A DNA stretch of 64,000 nt from Sequoia sempervirens (taxonomy: Eukaryota > Streptophyta > Pinopsida > Cupressales > Cupressaceae): NCBI GenBank assembly GCA_007258455.2, contig VDFB02000003.1, forward strand, positions 45,759,889 through 45,823,888. The letters run 5' to 3'. Position numbers and translations under genes: made by a program. The notes under the pieces are model-generated. The model was not told where the DNA came from. It saw only the letters and a program-made list of their open reading frames with translations, and ran no database searches. How positions within the stretch are numbered: position 1 is the stretch's first letter; the number at the start of each line of letters is the position of its first letter. This document shows positions 45,061 to 57,155 of the stretch, in pieces.

Positions 45061-45861
45061 CATCCCATTCTAAAATAATTTGAGGATGTTTTCCCTGAAG
45101 AGCTAATTGAGCTACCGCCTAAGCGTGTATTCAATTTTTCAATTGATTTGATACCGGGTGCGAAACCTTAGTATAAAGCCCCATACAAGATGAACACAAC
45201 TGATTTATATGAGCTAAAAGCCCAATTGGAGGAATTGTTGAAACAAGGTTTCATTAGACCAATTGTGTCGCCCTGGGGAGCTCCTGTTATATTTGTGAAG
45301 AAGAAGGATGGGACCTTGAGGTTATGCATTGATTATAGGATGCTTAACAAGGTTACTATCAAGAATAAATACATGCTTCCCCGTATTGATGATTTGTTTG
45401 ACCAATTAAAAGAAGCCAATGTATTCTCAAAAAAAGATCTAAGATCGAGGTATCATCAACTGAGGTTAAAGGATGAAGATATTCACAAGACTGCATTTAG
45501 GACAAGATATGGGCACTATGAATTCACAGTGCTACCGTTCAGACTAACCAATGCACCTGCAACCTTCATGAATTTGATGAACAATGTTTTTTGGGACTGC
45601 TTAGATAACTTTGTTTTAATCTTCCTTGACGACATCTTGATATATTCTAAGTCAGAGGAAGAACATGAGAAGCATTTGAGGATAGTATTGCAGTGGTTGA
45701 GGGAACATAAGTTATATGGGAAAATGTCCAAATGTACCTTTTTCCGATCTGAGGTGCACTACTTGGGACACGTTATTTCAACAAAAGGGATAGTCGTGGA
45801 CCCATATAAGATTAAGGCAATCTTAGATTGGCCAGCACCACAGAATGTTTTAGAAGTTTAA
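45061..45861 (+). pseudogene. Element B reverse transcriptase
   Basis: The pre-RT segment FEDVFPEELIELPPKR leads through a TAG to an open piece of 223 codons at 45190. RT motifs in order: [84 protein letters not shown] (intact LDD), [18 protein letters not shown]. The 'DLRSGYHQ' Gly is Arg here. It ends with a TAA in the RT-RNase H connection. The style is chromovirus-like. Confidence 0.88.
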
Positions 45862-46572
45862 ATCTTTATGGGACTTGCAGGATATTACAGGAGATTTGTG
45901 CAAGGGTTCTCGACAATAGCAGTTCCCATTACTGCACTCCAAAAGAAGGGAAAGAAATTTGAGTGGAGTGACATGTCTGAAAAATATTTTCAGTTGCTAA
46001 AAGAGAAGCTCACTTTTGCACCTATTTTAGTTGTTCCTGACCCAAATGGTCATTTTATAGTGATTACCGATGCATCAGGAGAAGGGGTAGTAGCTGTTTT
46101 CATGCAGGAAGGACAAGTGGTAGCATATGAATCAAGAAAGTTGAAACGACATGAGTTAAATTATGCACCACATGATTTAGAGTTGGCAGCCATAGTTCAT
46201 GCCCTTCAGATGTGGAGACACTATCTCTTGGGTAAGCCCTTTGAATTAAAAATAGACCATGCTAGATTATAGTACATCTTTACTCAACCCAACCTAAATG
46301 CTCATCAGAGGTGATGGTTGGAATTTATGAGTGAATATGATTTTGGCATTGAGTATATTAAAGGGAAGGAAAACAGGGTAGCAGATGCCTTGAGTAGGAG
46401 AAGAAATCTCACAGCCATGGTTACCATAAAATCTAGTTTCAGGGAGCAGGTGGTTCAGGCTTTACCTGGGGATGAGCAGTATGAAAGGGTGAAACAAGCC
46501 CTAGAGCAGGATCCTTTAGATCACAAATTTGTTGGATATGTATTTGAGTTTGATGGACTCTTGAGGTTCTAG
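45862..46572 (+). pseudogene. Element B RNase H and connection to integrase
   Basis: GLAGYYRRFVQGFS begins the connection. The RNase H shows FIVITDASGEGVVAVFMQ, LNYAPHDLELAAIVHALQMW (Glu), and KIDHARL followed by a TAG. After it come FGIEYIKGKENRVADALSRR, the C-terminal RNase H block, and a tail to 46572. Two stops (TAG, TGA) lie between the pieces. There is one RNase H only, as expected for a chromovirus. Confidence 0.85.
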
Positions 46573-47699
46573 GGTCGTATGTATATTCCTAATTCTGTAG
46601 GATTGAGAGAGTTGGTGCTAGAGGAATTCCATAATGCACCATACTCAGGATGCCTTGGTGTGACTAAAATGGTTGAGGGACTCAAGCCTTTATATTTCTG
46701 GCTAGGACTCAAAAGATATGTTATTGCATTTGTAGCTTGATGTTTGGAATGCCAACGAGTTAAGGCTGAGCATGTCCATCCGACATGACTTTTATATCCA
46801 CACAGGGTGCCAGAATATAAGTGGCAAGTGATAACTATGGACTTTATTCAGGGATTGCCGATGTCTAGGAATCGACATGATACCATCCTAGTTGTGGTGG
46901 ATAAATTGACTAAGGTATCCCATTTCATTAGAGGAACCTCAAGGATGATTCAATGGTTTTGGTGAGGAAATTTGTTCAGGAAATCTTCCGACTGCATGGA
47001 GTTCCAGAAGTGATCATTTTAGATTGTGACACTCAGATGACTTCTAGATTTTGGACTACTTTGAATTTTTCCCTGGGAACTAAATTAAATTTCAGTTCAA
47101 CATATCATCCTCAGACCAATGGTCAGTCAAAGAGGGTGAACTAGATTGTGGAGGATCTCCTCTGAATGTATTATATGGAGCAACAACACAAATGGGAGGA
47201 ATATTTTCCTTTGGTGGAGTTTTCTTACAAATCCTACCACACCTCTTTGGGTATGGCACCATTCGAGGCTCTTTATGGACAAAAATGTCGAACAACCATC
47301 AGTTGGGATAGGGTTGAGGACAAGATTTTGATTGGTCCTGAAATGTTGAGGGAAATGGAAGACCAGATGAAGCTTATTAAAGAAAAGCTAAAGCAAGCTT
47401 CAGATCGACAAAAGAGTCTTGTAGATAAGAATAGAACTTTCAGAAAATTCTCAGCAGGAGACAAGGTCTTTTTGAGAGTTCAACCACATAAGAGTTTAAT
47501 CTCTTTCGGCAAGAACTCTAAGCTTTCCCCTAGGTTTGTTGGGCCTTTTGATGTCTTGGAGGTGATTAATCTGGTTGCTTATAGGCTTGCTCTGTCACCA
47601 ACTCTATCCCGGATCCATAATGTTTTTCATGTCTCGGTGCTTAAGCCCTATCATCCAGATGTAGCTCATATTCTTGACTGGCATGCGTTGCATGTATAG
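46573..47699 (+). pseudogene. Element B integrase
   Basis: The zinc-binding part reads LVLEEFHNAPYSGCLGVTKM and CLECQRVKAEH; the second His is replaced (GCLG for GHPG) and two TGA stops intervene. The catalytic core follows with [11 protein letters not shown] and [14 protein letters not shown] frameshift near 46950 then leads to VPEVIILDCDTQMTSRFW and HPQTNGQSKRVN, where the catalytic Glu has become Lys. The C-terminal part is open from 47166: HTSLGMAPFEALYGQKCR, KVFLRVQPHKSL, LSPRFVGPFDVLEV (GPF module), HNVFHVSVLKPYHPD. Confidence 0.88.
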
Positions 47700-47872
47700 G
47701 ACCCAGGAGTGATGCAGGTGGAGCCCATCAAGATACTGGAAGAGCACAACGTTAAGTTGTAGAACAAGGACATTATGAAGTAGAGGGTCTAGGGGGACCA
47801 ATATTCAGTAGATAATGCCACCTGGGAGAATGTTGAGGACATTGATAGAGTTTTTCCTCACTTGAGATCTTA
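47700..47872 (+). pseudogene. Element B chromodomain-like C-terminal tail
   Basis: After a TAG the integrase frame continues VEPIKILEEHNVKL, three TAG stops, and DNATWENVEDIDRVFPHL before the final TAG. The 'ATWE......FPHL' end and the 'VxPxxILxxR' lead-in match the C-terminal chromodomain-related tails of Tekay/Reina-type chromoviruses, thought to guide integration into heterochromatin. It is short and decayed, so only the tail pattern supports this. Confidence 0.55.
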
Positions 47873-47973
47873 GCATGTTTTTCTTTTCTTGCATTTAGAG
47901 ACTTATGATATTCTGATGTCTCAAATTTTGTTGTGTGGATTTATAATAAGAAATTGAGACGATGTCTCTTCCT

Positions 47974-47985
47974 AGTGGGAAAGGA
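47974..47985 (+). promoter_or_regulatory. Polypurine tract of element B
   Basis: AGTGGGAAAGGA immediately precedes the LTR start TGTCATG. Confidence 0.75.
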
Positions 47986-49791
47986 TGTCATGTCTCAACC
48001 TTGATGTAGGTTGCTTTTGGTTTTGTGTGGACTTGTTAATTGTTTTGATGTGCCTGGTAGAATAATAATTAATATGATGGTGTTTTGGTGTGGAGATACA
48101 TGAAAGTGTTTATTTAAATTATGAAAATTTGAATAGTAGTGAATGTGTTTTACTTTGAAAATGAAGCAAAATAGAGTAGAAACATTTTAATTTATGTAAT
48201 ATATTGTTTTATTTATATCTTTATGTGATACTAATTCAATTATTGTTGTGTTCCTGAGTGCGCTTGAGTTGCAGGAAGTCGAAGACCAAGGGTGTGATTA
48301 AGGAGAGGAGGTTAGCTTCTTGACAGGACAAAGCAGGAAGTCCTCTCGATCACACACACGAGCACTTAGATTCATGCAGAATGCATTTAGGAATGTCAAT
48401 TTCAGTGTGTTTGTTTTGAATTATCTACAAATTAAATAACAATCAGTAAATTAAATAAATGATGAAATGAAAGCATGATAAAATAAAGGATTAAGTTTTA
48501 ATTAAAGTTAATTATAGATTTTGATTTAAATGCTTATGCATTCTATTTTTCTTTTAATTTGTGTTAATCTTTGAGTTAATAAGTTAACTAATAGTAAGAA
48601 GATATTTATTTTTATTATTGGGTAAATATTTTCAAAAGGGGATTTACATGCAATTAAAATAAATATTATTCTTATTTTTAAAATCCATTTCAAGATTAGG
48701 GTAGGGAAATGGAAAGGTAAAACATTATTAAAAAGGGAAAAGAGTTCCTGAGAAGGCAACGGTTCTTGAAATCATTCTTGAAATGAGACTACAATTTTTT
48801 CTTTAATGGCTACCAAGAAAATGTTGAATCCTTCAAAATAATGTGTTGAGAATTAATCTTTGGAAGATAGTAGGAAATTAAAGAGTTGGAAAAGCAACTC
48901 GAAAGGAGAAAAGAAGAAGAAGCCTTCTCAGAGAAACCAGTTTGAAAAGGGGTAAACAGAGAAAGTTGTCTGAAGAGCATCTCCAACTGAGAGCGAAATA
49001 TCCAGGTTTTTCATTCTTTTTCTACAAATCTTGTTTGAAATATGAAAATATTACTGAAGAAATTGAATGCCAAGTGTTTGAACTGTATGCAAGACTGTGA
49101 AAGATTGAGAAAATATTCTATTATTTGTGTGCTTTAAAAGAAATTGCATACTTTCCCCACTTCCAGATTGGGGCTTTTCTTCTCTGTAAACTGTGTTTGA
49201 TAATTTCATTCCAGATTGCTCATTCATTTAACCGTAATTTTGAGAATATATATATATATATATGCACACATAATTTCTCTCTGTGTGTATATATATATAT
49301 ATATAAATTTTATAAATATATACTCATTTGTTTACAAACCTGAGTTACTTCGGTATTAAATTCAATGAATTCCTGAAGGGAATAGTTTCCAGAAAATATA
49401 GAGTTTGATTTTTTTGGTTTAAAGAAATTGTTATATGTAGAAGGGCGACTGGTATTTTTCCACAGTCGAGCCCTCCCCATAAGGGAAGGGTTGCGCTGTG
49501 GGAGATAGCGCTCCCTCCACAGGCCGCGACCTGTGGAGGAAGCGTTGCCTTCCACAGGCAGCGCCTTCCCATGTGGGGGGGGGGCGTAAGCCCTTAGTAA
49601 ATATTGTTTACCATCAAAACTGTAATTTTAGTTGCTTTAAAACTTGTATTTTTAGCTTTCACTGTTGTATGCGTTAAAACTTCAGCGATTTATATAATTT
49701 GGTATAAATTATATATATACACACTTACAAACATAAATACAATTCTGTTTGGAATCTTGCTGATAGATTAATAAATATATGTTTAATTGCA

Positions 49792-49822
<31 letters not shown>

Positions 49823-51269
49823 CAATTAGATATATATATATATATATGTATATATAAAATATTTATATATATATACACTGGCATAAATATCACAGTTTTC
49901 TATAGAAAACATTACTTTCTGTCATTGATATCAAACAGAAAAACACAACTCAGTTTATACAACTTGAATTTATATGCAAATCTGGAAATTTACATTGTTT
50001 TTTTTTTGTTTTTGTAAAAACTGTTATTTTTTTGAATATTGATGCATTGTATGAGTCACCGTATATCATTTCTGAACTTAGTGAAATACTCATAAGACTA
50101 TATTGAAAGGTGAAGATGTAACTTTGTAGCAAGTATAGACTATTGAAACCACATTTAAAACTAATGAATTTCCTAAAAAGAGTAGTTTTATTTTTCTGAA
50201 TCTATTAAGTCTATTTACTTTGATTGAGCTATTTTAGAAAAAAAAACTTGGATTGTTCTTAAATTAGTAATTTTAATAGAAATACATATAGAAAATTTCT
50301 CATACTGAGTCTATGCCTGAAAAACTATTTTGATACTCTTAGTGCGAACATTAGAACATGATGAAATCTCTTTGGAATTAGAAATGTGTAAAATTGAATG
50401 AGAACTTAGATGGATAATGCATTATTTACTATATTTTGGAAACTTCCGAGACAGGATGCTGAAGGTGGATCCACAAAGACGGTAGTTTTACTTTTTCTAA
50501 AACTATCATTTGTTTTATTTATGCTTGGCCAAGCACATGCACCATTGAAATAGATGGAATTAAAAGCCTAGAACTAAATGAATATAGGTCTCTGCCACCT
50601 CCTGTTTGCAAGAAATATGTGATTCTCATGTTAGGAATGCATATAGGCATCAGGTTTGCATCGAGAGTTCCCTCTTGAGTTTTTGTTTCAGGTTGCTAGG
50701 CTCCTCATGCAAGTTTGGGGATTTCTTCGAGTTAGGGAGAAACCCGGGGAAGTCATGTACTTCGTGGTTGGGTGGAAAATGCGCCTTAATCACACTCTTG
50801 GCCCCAGCTTGCAAGAAGACCAGTGGTGTCACGACGGTTGAGGTTCAGAGATTTATGTGCTATAAATGTAATCATGTATTAATGTGGATGGCTTGTAAAT
50901 CCCACTTGTAAATGTAACTTTATTTGAAATTCAGTATTGTAACATTGAAATAGATGTATTGGAATGAAATTTTTGATGTAACATTGAAATAAATGTATCG
51001 ATTGAAAGATATTGATGTAATTGAAACTTGAATGAATTTATGGAAACTCATTGATATGCAATTGGAATTTACATATATATCATTGCAATGATCCTTGTTA
51101 ATGGAATTTACTTCTTTTGCATACATGGAATGAAATTAATTACTAAATTTTCCTTTTGAGAAATTATGGGAAGATCTTGATCTATGCATCCTTTGTTTTT
51201 AACATACTTGGAATGTATTAAGTTTGGTAAATTATGTGGCTAAATGAACATCAACTTTCGAGCGTTACA
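47986..51269 (+). mobile_element. 3' LTR of element B
   Basis: 3284 bp, TGTCATG...GCGTTACA. It carries G+C-rich hairpins at 49514-49561 in an otherwise A+T-rich LTR; this is where the 5' LTR received its transposon. It contains no supported ORF. Confidence 0.9.
49514..49561. repeat. G+C-rich hairpins in the element B LTR
   Basis: CCTCCACAGG (49514-49523) and CCTGTGGAGG (49530-49539) form a perfect 10-bp stem. TGCCT and AGGCA (49547-49561) form a second small stem. The 5' LTR copy at about 41485-41530 has one C-A mismatch in the first stem. Confidence 0.75.
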
Positions 51270-51956
51270 AACAGGATGGCTCCACAGGCATGCAAGCCGT
51301 GTTATGTAAGGTGGCCATATAAATGCAAATGCAAAATGAAAAAGTAGGGAATGTTCACAAGAGTCTTGTTTAGTTCATGTGAGGTATTTAACTTAGGGAA
51401 CATTGTTCCTAATGTCTCCAAGAGAGGACCAATCAAAGGATAAAATATTCACAACTTAGGGGATGCAATGTGTCACCTCAAGCCACTACGAGGAATGCAA
51501 TATGCTAAGAGAGATAACACTCTTGAAAGAAATAACATTCAATGCCATCCACAAAGCGAAAAACGCATCGTATGAAGTAATAAAACTGCACCATGAACCA
51601 TGGAAGAAAAATGCAAAAGAATAATGTCAATGTATGCCCCTATTTGAAATAAATTGCTAAACACCAAGCTGTGAGAAATTACTTTAAAGTAGCAAATGAT
51701 AAATGCTAACAAAATAGACATGAGAGCCAACTTGGAAAGCCCTATGCCAAGTTACATGTTTCGAAATAAAGCCACGCCATGAAAAAAGGAAGGGGCTTCC
51801 CCTAAAATGAAACTCCAAACATGAGGGATCCATGGATTTGGGCTCAGTATGTTCTTGCTACAATGTTTTAAGAGAGCTCATAACTATCATCATTCCCCAA
51901 ATACTTATAGAACTAGAAGAATGAAACAAAGAGAGCGAAAATTAAAAAAAAAATTC

Positions 51957-52118
51957 GGGTCAACATGGAAGAGACATGAATTTCTCGATGCCTTGCGTCA
52001 TCCCCAAAAGGAAAAAAAAAGAAAAAGAAAAGATAAAGGAAAAGCCTTTTGGGTCAACATGGAAGAGACATGAATGTCTCGACGCCTTGCGTCATCCCCA
52101 AAAGGAAAACACAAGACA
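51957..52118. repeat. 3' tandem repeat of X2 (two units, 94 bp)
   Basis: Units start GGGTCAACATGGAAGAGACAT at 51957 and 52051 and include a GAGACAT...GTCTC dyad or its decayed form, then 'gcgtcatccccaaaagg' and an A-rich stretch. X1 carries four units of the same repeat. Confidence 0.8.
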
Positions 52119-52555
52119 AATGAAAAATGATTACGACGTAGAGAAGAATGTAGTTACAAATAGAGGAATGTAACAAAGAGAGATAACATCAAACAAAACA
52201 TCACGAGGGATCACATTACACACATTGAATCACACAAAAGAAAAATAAATAATGTAAAAGACTAGCAAGGCACACACAAGTCTACCTATTAGCAGGTTGT
52301 TCACTTCCCAATATTTTTCATCATATGTAGAAGGTGGAAAACTAGCCAAAGGGACAACTAAAAATGTGCTACTAGGACAAGGCTACCCAATTCTTTCCCC
52401 CACTAAGTGCGAGACAAGAATGAGCTGAGGTAGGTGATGGAAAAGAGCTCCTTGCATCTTGAAATGCTTTGCAATAAATGTAAATTATGTAATAGTGAGA
52501 ATATGATGATTCTACAACTATTACATGGAAAGGAGCAAAAGGGGTCCTGCTTTAA

Positions 52556-52655
52556 GGGACTATTTCCATAATATCAAACTTTTTGAATATATTTTTTAAA
52601 GCATGACACTCATTAGTACTATTTCCATGAGTTTTGTGGTATCAAAAATGTGGAA
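52556..52655 (-). pseudogene. X2 gag zinc-knuckle remnant
   Basis: The minus frame reads YHKTHGNSTNECHALK followed by NIFKKFDIMEIVP, the 'C-x2-H-x4-GH-x4-C-x-x-L+' knuckle and helix of gag in this group. The first Cys codon is lost: the frame has TGA just before YHK. Surrounding sequence is too decayed to extend the ORF. Confidence 0.62.
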
Positions 52656-53117
52656 CTTTTACATCTTTAAGATATATTATGAGCCTATCTTTCATTGTTG
52701 GTAATGTTATTAGTTATTTTTTTAGAAGTATTTGTAATTTCCTTTCACTTTTAGGTGGTGTATTGAACTGTATATTTTTAGCAACATGCACCTTTCTAGC
52801 TCTTCTAGGATTTTTCACCTAAAAGGAGAGAGTAGGGCCAAAAATGCTAACTAGTTCATTCAAATTATGTTGTGTGATGTTATTTAAGCTAAATGAAGTG
52901 AACTAAATGCAATTTAGTGATCTATATGACTAAATTTGAATGCAAAACTAAAGATTTAAGCTATGTTGGAAAACACAATGTGTTATGCAAAACAATGAAA
53001 TAAGAATGAATAAATGCATAATAGAAAGAAATAGGTTGAAACAGTCTGCACTTGGGCAAGATTTGAGGAATTTGGAATATTTGAAATGTTGTCTGGAATC
53101 ACAAAAAATAAACAGTT

Positions 53118-53266
53118 GGACTTATTCACCCAGGGTGGCGAATTAGTCCTAATTCTGGTGTAAACTATCAGGAACCAGTTTCTGACTCTCGAGATCCAGA
53201 ATCTGACAAAACCTAGATTTTCAGTTTTAAGGTGGGACTCATTCACCACTGGTGGTGAATCAGTCC
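53118..53266. repeat. Pair of hairpin modules in X1 3' LTR
   Basis: 53118-53149 and 53235-53266 are 117 bp apart. The second has arms ATTCACC and GGTGAAT, perfectly paired in the stem core. Confidence 0.75.
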
Positions 53267-53891
53267 TCTCCCAAAATTCTGAGAAATTAGGAGACAACTC
53301 GGCAACACCAGATCTAGAAATGTCTGCTTGTCAGGTTGTCAAAGTCAATTCTACAGGAAACAGACAAAATACCTTCTCCAACCTTGAAAAATGATTGATT
53401 TGACTTGAAGCACCTAGTTGACTTGTTGACCACTCTTCAACACCAAAATTCTTGTTAAATCTACACAAAAAAGTCTTCAAACACACATGCAAGAGGGGGA
53501 AAATGGTTAAGGGTTAGCAAAAAGGGTTTTGCCTTGGTCAAACCCCACATTGGTAATCAAACCCTTAATGAAATAATGAAATGCAAGAGAATGATAAACA
53601 AATAACATGAAAATGCTATCAACTTACTAAACCCTTATTGATGAAAATTTGAAGTTGTGTCAATGGATGCTCCAAAATGCTTGAATAATGCTTGATTTTA
53701 TGTTGTAAGATGCTTGAATGTGATGTGAGAATGAATGCTTGAATGAATGGGGTTGAAATGGATGTAAAAACACTTATTTATACATTCTTGTGACTTAGTA
53801 ACCCATTAATACCTCATCACAAGCTGACATCGAGTGATTTTGAATAGAAATATGAAAGGAAATTTTAAAAAAATTGAATTTGGAGCCAAAG

Positions 53892-53925
53892 GGGACTCAT
53901 TCGCCACCCATGGTGAATGGGTCCC
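53892..53925. repeat. Single hairpin module in X1 3' LTR
   Basis: Arms GGGACTCATTCGCC and GGTGAATGGGTCCC pair with G-U tolerance. Confidence 0.75.
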
Positions 53926-54367
53926 ACCTAGGACTTGAAAATGGGTGTTGGGAATTAAGTCACATTTAGTGTTATTTATCGAGTTTACATTGAAAAATGC
54001 ACTTAATTAAGGTTTATAAGGGCATAAACGAGTCAAGTAAAGCATAAGAAAGTTGTAAATAGTGAAAATATGCCTAGAAAAGTGTGAAATCTTGTTACAA
54101 GACTTTACAACACTTCAAAATAGGACTTGATTAGTGATGAAAAGGTGATTTTTAGGTGAATTTTAATGAATAGAATCTAGAAGAGTGTAGAAATGTTTTA
54201 CAACACTTCACAACACCTTCACAAGACATCATTACTTGAATTTTAATACCTAAATATGCATGTTGAAGCCATGTTATGACATAAAATTAGATAAAAATAG
54301 ACCAAAAATCATGAAAGAAGGTCTCAAAGACCATGAAAATGACAAGGGTCCATTTTTCTACTATGCA

Positions 54368-54384
54368 TTTAGCCCTCGCTTTAG
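54368..54384 (-). promoter_or_regulatory. Polypurine tract of X1
   Basis: The minus strand reads CTAAAGCGAGGGCTAAA directly before the LTR start TGCATAGTAG. Confidence 0.62.
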
Positions 54385-56250
54385 TGAGAGGATGAACTTT
54401 CTTCAAACTCACACTAAATTAGCCACAAATATCAAGAGGAAAATTCAAATGTACTTACATTGGCACGATGGAATACAATGATCAAGAGGGATGATCAAGC
54501 CCCCAGGATGAAGATCCCATGGAAAACTAAACATAAGAACAAAGGAACACACAAGTGTTGAAAAGAGAGAATCAGATGAAGCTTCAATCGTCTATCCAAC
54601 TAGTTGTGGATTAGATCTAGGCTGATTGTGAGAAAAAGAGAATGTATACTCACTTTGGGGTGACATAACTCATGGTAGTTTGTCAGGTGAGAAGGCCTAG
54701 GTATACTCACTCTAGGGCCACAAAACATTTTGGTTGTCCACGGGGTGAGAAAGCCCAAAAGTGGAGATACATACGCTAGTTGGTATGCACTCACAAACAC
54801 AAAGGTGGCTATGGGGAAAGTCATGCCGCTAGATGGGCTTCCCGCTCAACCATATTAAAGTTATACCTCCTGATAACTTTAACAAGTTGCCACAAGGAAA
54901 AATGTCAGTTTGTGCTTCATGAGACAAGCAAAGCTCCATATGCTTAGAACCCATGAACAAATACAAAAAGGTACCAAAAACAGGCAAGCTGTGTTATGTA
55001 AGGTGGAAAATATGTAAAATAAATTATTAAAGGTGTTCAAAGGAGTCTTGTCAAGTTCATGCAAGGTCTATCACTTAGGGAACAATGTGTCTAATGTCTC
55101 CAAGAGAGGACCAATCAAAGAATAAAATATTCACAACTTAGGGGATGTAGAGTGTCGCATCAGGCCACTAAGAGGAATGTAATATGCTAAGATAGATCAC
55201 ACTTATGAAGGACATCACACCAAATGTCATCCATAAAGTGATGAACGCGTTGTATGAAGTAACAAGGCTACACTAAGAATCGGGAATGAAAATGAATTAA
55301 TGGTAATGTATGCCCCCCACTTTAAAGAAATTGCTACACATCATTCTGTGAACAATTACTTTAAAGTAGTAAAGGAAAAAAATTAAAAAATTAAAAAAAA
55401 AGACATGAGAGCCAACTTGAAAAGCCCTATACCAAGTCATATGTTTTGAAGTTAGGCTATGTCATGTCAACGAAAAGGAAAAAAGAAAGAAAGGGAGTTT
55501 CCCCCTAGAAAAGAGCACACCAAACATATAAGGGATCTATGGATTTGGGGTCAGTATGTTCATTGTTGCAATGTTTTGATTAAAGATCTTGAAACTGTCA
55601 TCATTCCCCAAAGCATATAGAACTAGAAGAATGACACAAAGAGAGTGAAAAAAAAAAGGAAAACAAAGTCCATTTTGGGTCAACATGGAAGAGACATTGT
55701 GGTCTCAACGCTTTGCATCGTTCCCAATAGGTAAACACAAGTGAAAAGGAAAACAAAAAGGTAAAAGAAAAGAAAAAGATTTTGGGTCAACATGAAGGAG
55801 ACATTTTAGTCTCAATGCCTTGCATCATCCCTAAAAGGAAAACACAAAACAAAAAGAGAAAAAGACAAAGACCTTTTGGGTCAACATGGAAGAGACATAG
55901 GGCGTCTCTACACTTTGTGTCCTCCCAAAAAGGAGAACACAAAACAAAAAGAGAAAAAGACAAGGAACTTTTGGGTCAACATGGAAGAGACATAGGGAAT
56001 CTCTACGCTTTGCGTCATCCCAAAAAGGAAAATAAAAAACAAAAAAAAAGAAAAAGACAATGCACAACATATAAAAGAATAGAGGTACAAATAGAAGAAG
56101 TGTACAAAGAGAGGAAATGTCAAACGTGTGTTACGGGGGAATATGATACACACATGAAAGTGAAAAAGGACAAACAAAAAGTGAAATGCAAAAAGGCTGG
56201 CTAGGAAAATGTGAGTCAACCATCTAACAAGTCATCCACCTCCTAATCAT
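54385..56250 (-). other. X1 3' internal non-coding region
   Basis: Shared with X2 (38326-38919 and 51270-52260). It contains the tandem repeats at 55677-56060. Plus-strand ORFs of up to 140 codons here are made of Lys/Arg-rich repeat translations and show no domain. Confidence 0.65.
55677..56060. repeat. 3' tandem repeat of X1 (four units, 94-107 bp)
   Basis: Units start GGGTCAACATG at 55677, 55784, 55878 and 55973. Each has GAGACAT followed by GTCTC or a variant (a short dyad), a 'gc.ttgc.tc.tccc' core and an A-rich linker containing 'aaaagagaaaaagacaa'. Confidence 0.85.
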
Positions 56251-56567
56251 GTTCAGTATAATGCGAGGGCAGTTGACTATCCAAAGGAAGAATTTCAAGC
56301 GCCGAACTAGGAGTCGTACCAAGTTCTTTACTTGGTTGAGAGGATTTATCATTTAAGCTTAGAGTTTAGATCATTGTGCACTTCATCTATTTTTTCTATC
56401 CCCACATCATCATCGTCATCAAGATTGATGATGACGAGAGGACGAAGGGTGATTTCCAAGGAAGGATGTATCAAAAGTTGTCGCTGTTGGATTGGTTTAG
56501 TTTGTTGTGAAGGTTGGGATGGACTATCTTGTGGTGGGTTAGGAGAAGGAGGGTGATCATCTATTAT

Positions 56568-56978
56568 TTATGTCAAAGGTGGAGGTTGATTTTCTTTACT
56601 TTCTTCCATGTGAGATTGACGAGTGAGGAGACGATGATGACGCCTACATTCCCTAGCACTGCGATTTCTTTTAATTCTATTTTGAATTTGTTCAGGTGTA
56701 AGAGTAGATTGATTCATGATAGGTTCTTCTGCTTCTGAAGGGGGAAGAACAAAAGAGACTAAATAGGATGGATCAATCACTTTCTCTTTGGCTTTATACA
56801 CTTGTTTAATACAAGGCATGACAGGATTGGTTTCATTTTCTATTGGTCTTTTAAAAAATGGGGGGGAAGTGTCTAAGGGTGGTTGTATGGTTTTCTCGAT
56901 GTTAGACTCAGGTTGAAGCATGGTTTCATCTATGATAGGAGGTGTGGAAGTGGATGGGGACATGTTACAAAGAGACAA
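56568..56978 (-). pseudogene. X1 unrecognised ORF downstream of the protease
   Basis: A 136-codon open minus frame starting MSLCNMSPSTSTPPIIDETM, Pro- and Glu-rich, with a basic patch RIKRNRSARECRRHHRLLTR. It lies where RT would be in a complete element but shows no RT motif. It may be the end of a spacer ORF; no function is assigned. Confidence 0.45.
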
Positions 56979-57155
56979 TTTGGCTATTCATTTGGCTTTG
57001 AACTTTTGATAGGTTATGAGAAACAAGTCCTTTCAAGGGGTGATGGGTTCCATAGGTGCGGGCCAGAAGGCTTCTAAGGAAAAATGACCTTTAGAAGATA
57101 ATGGATTAAAGCCACTATGATGTATGGTAAATATTTCATTTTCATGTGGAAACTT

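Larger units (their letters stand above)
38920..51269 (+). mobile_element. Element B, chromovirus-like Ty3/gypsy retrotransposon, complete but dead
   Basis: LTRs are 38920-43333 (4414 bp, including a 1034-bp transposon) and 47986-51269 (3284 bp). Flanks AACAA (38915-38919) and AACAG (51270-51274) differ at one base and represent the target-site duplication. X1 retains an uninterrupted relative of the site near 54957. Order: PBS, gag, PR, RT, RNase H, integrase, C-terminal tail with a chromodomain-like end, PPT. Every ORF is broken. Confidence 0.9.
51270..52763 (-). other. X2 3' internal region, second part, with decayed gag end
   Basis: It aligns with about 54970-56170 of X1 up to about 52260. 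The remainder to 52763 is a decayed minus-strand gag end with the zinc knuckle listed separately. Short plus-strand ORFs here are in the tandem repeats and are not genes. Confidence 0.65.
52764..54367 (-). mobile_element. 3' LTR of X1
   Basis: On the plus strand it runs TGAACTGTA...CTACTATGCA. Three hairpin modules are present at 53118, 53235 and 53892. It aligns with 59976-61592 throughout. Confidence 0.82.

Noticed and set aside
55677..56060. CRISPR-like array
   Set aside because: This is a plant retrotransposon 3' tandem repeat; the spacers are A-rich repeat sequence and not unique, and there is no cas gene.
55782..56204. 140-codon Lys-rich ORF on the plus strand
   Set aside because: It translates the tandem repeats; the repeated peptide follows the DNA unit and contains no domain.
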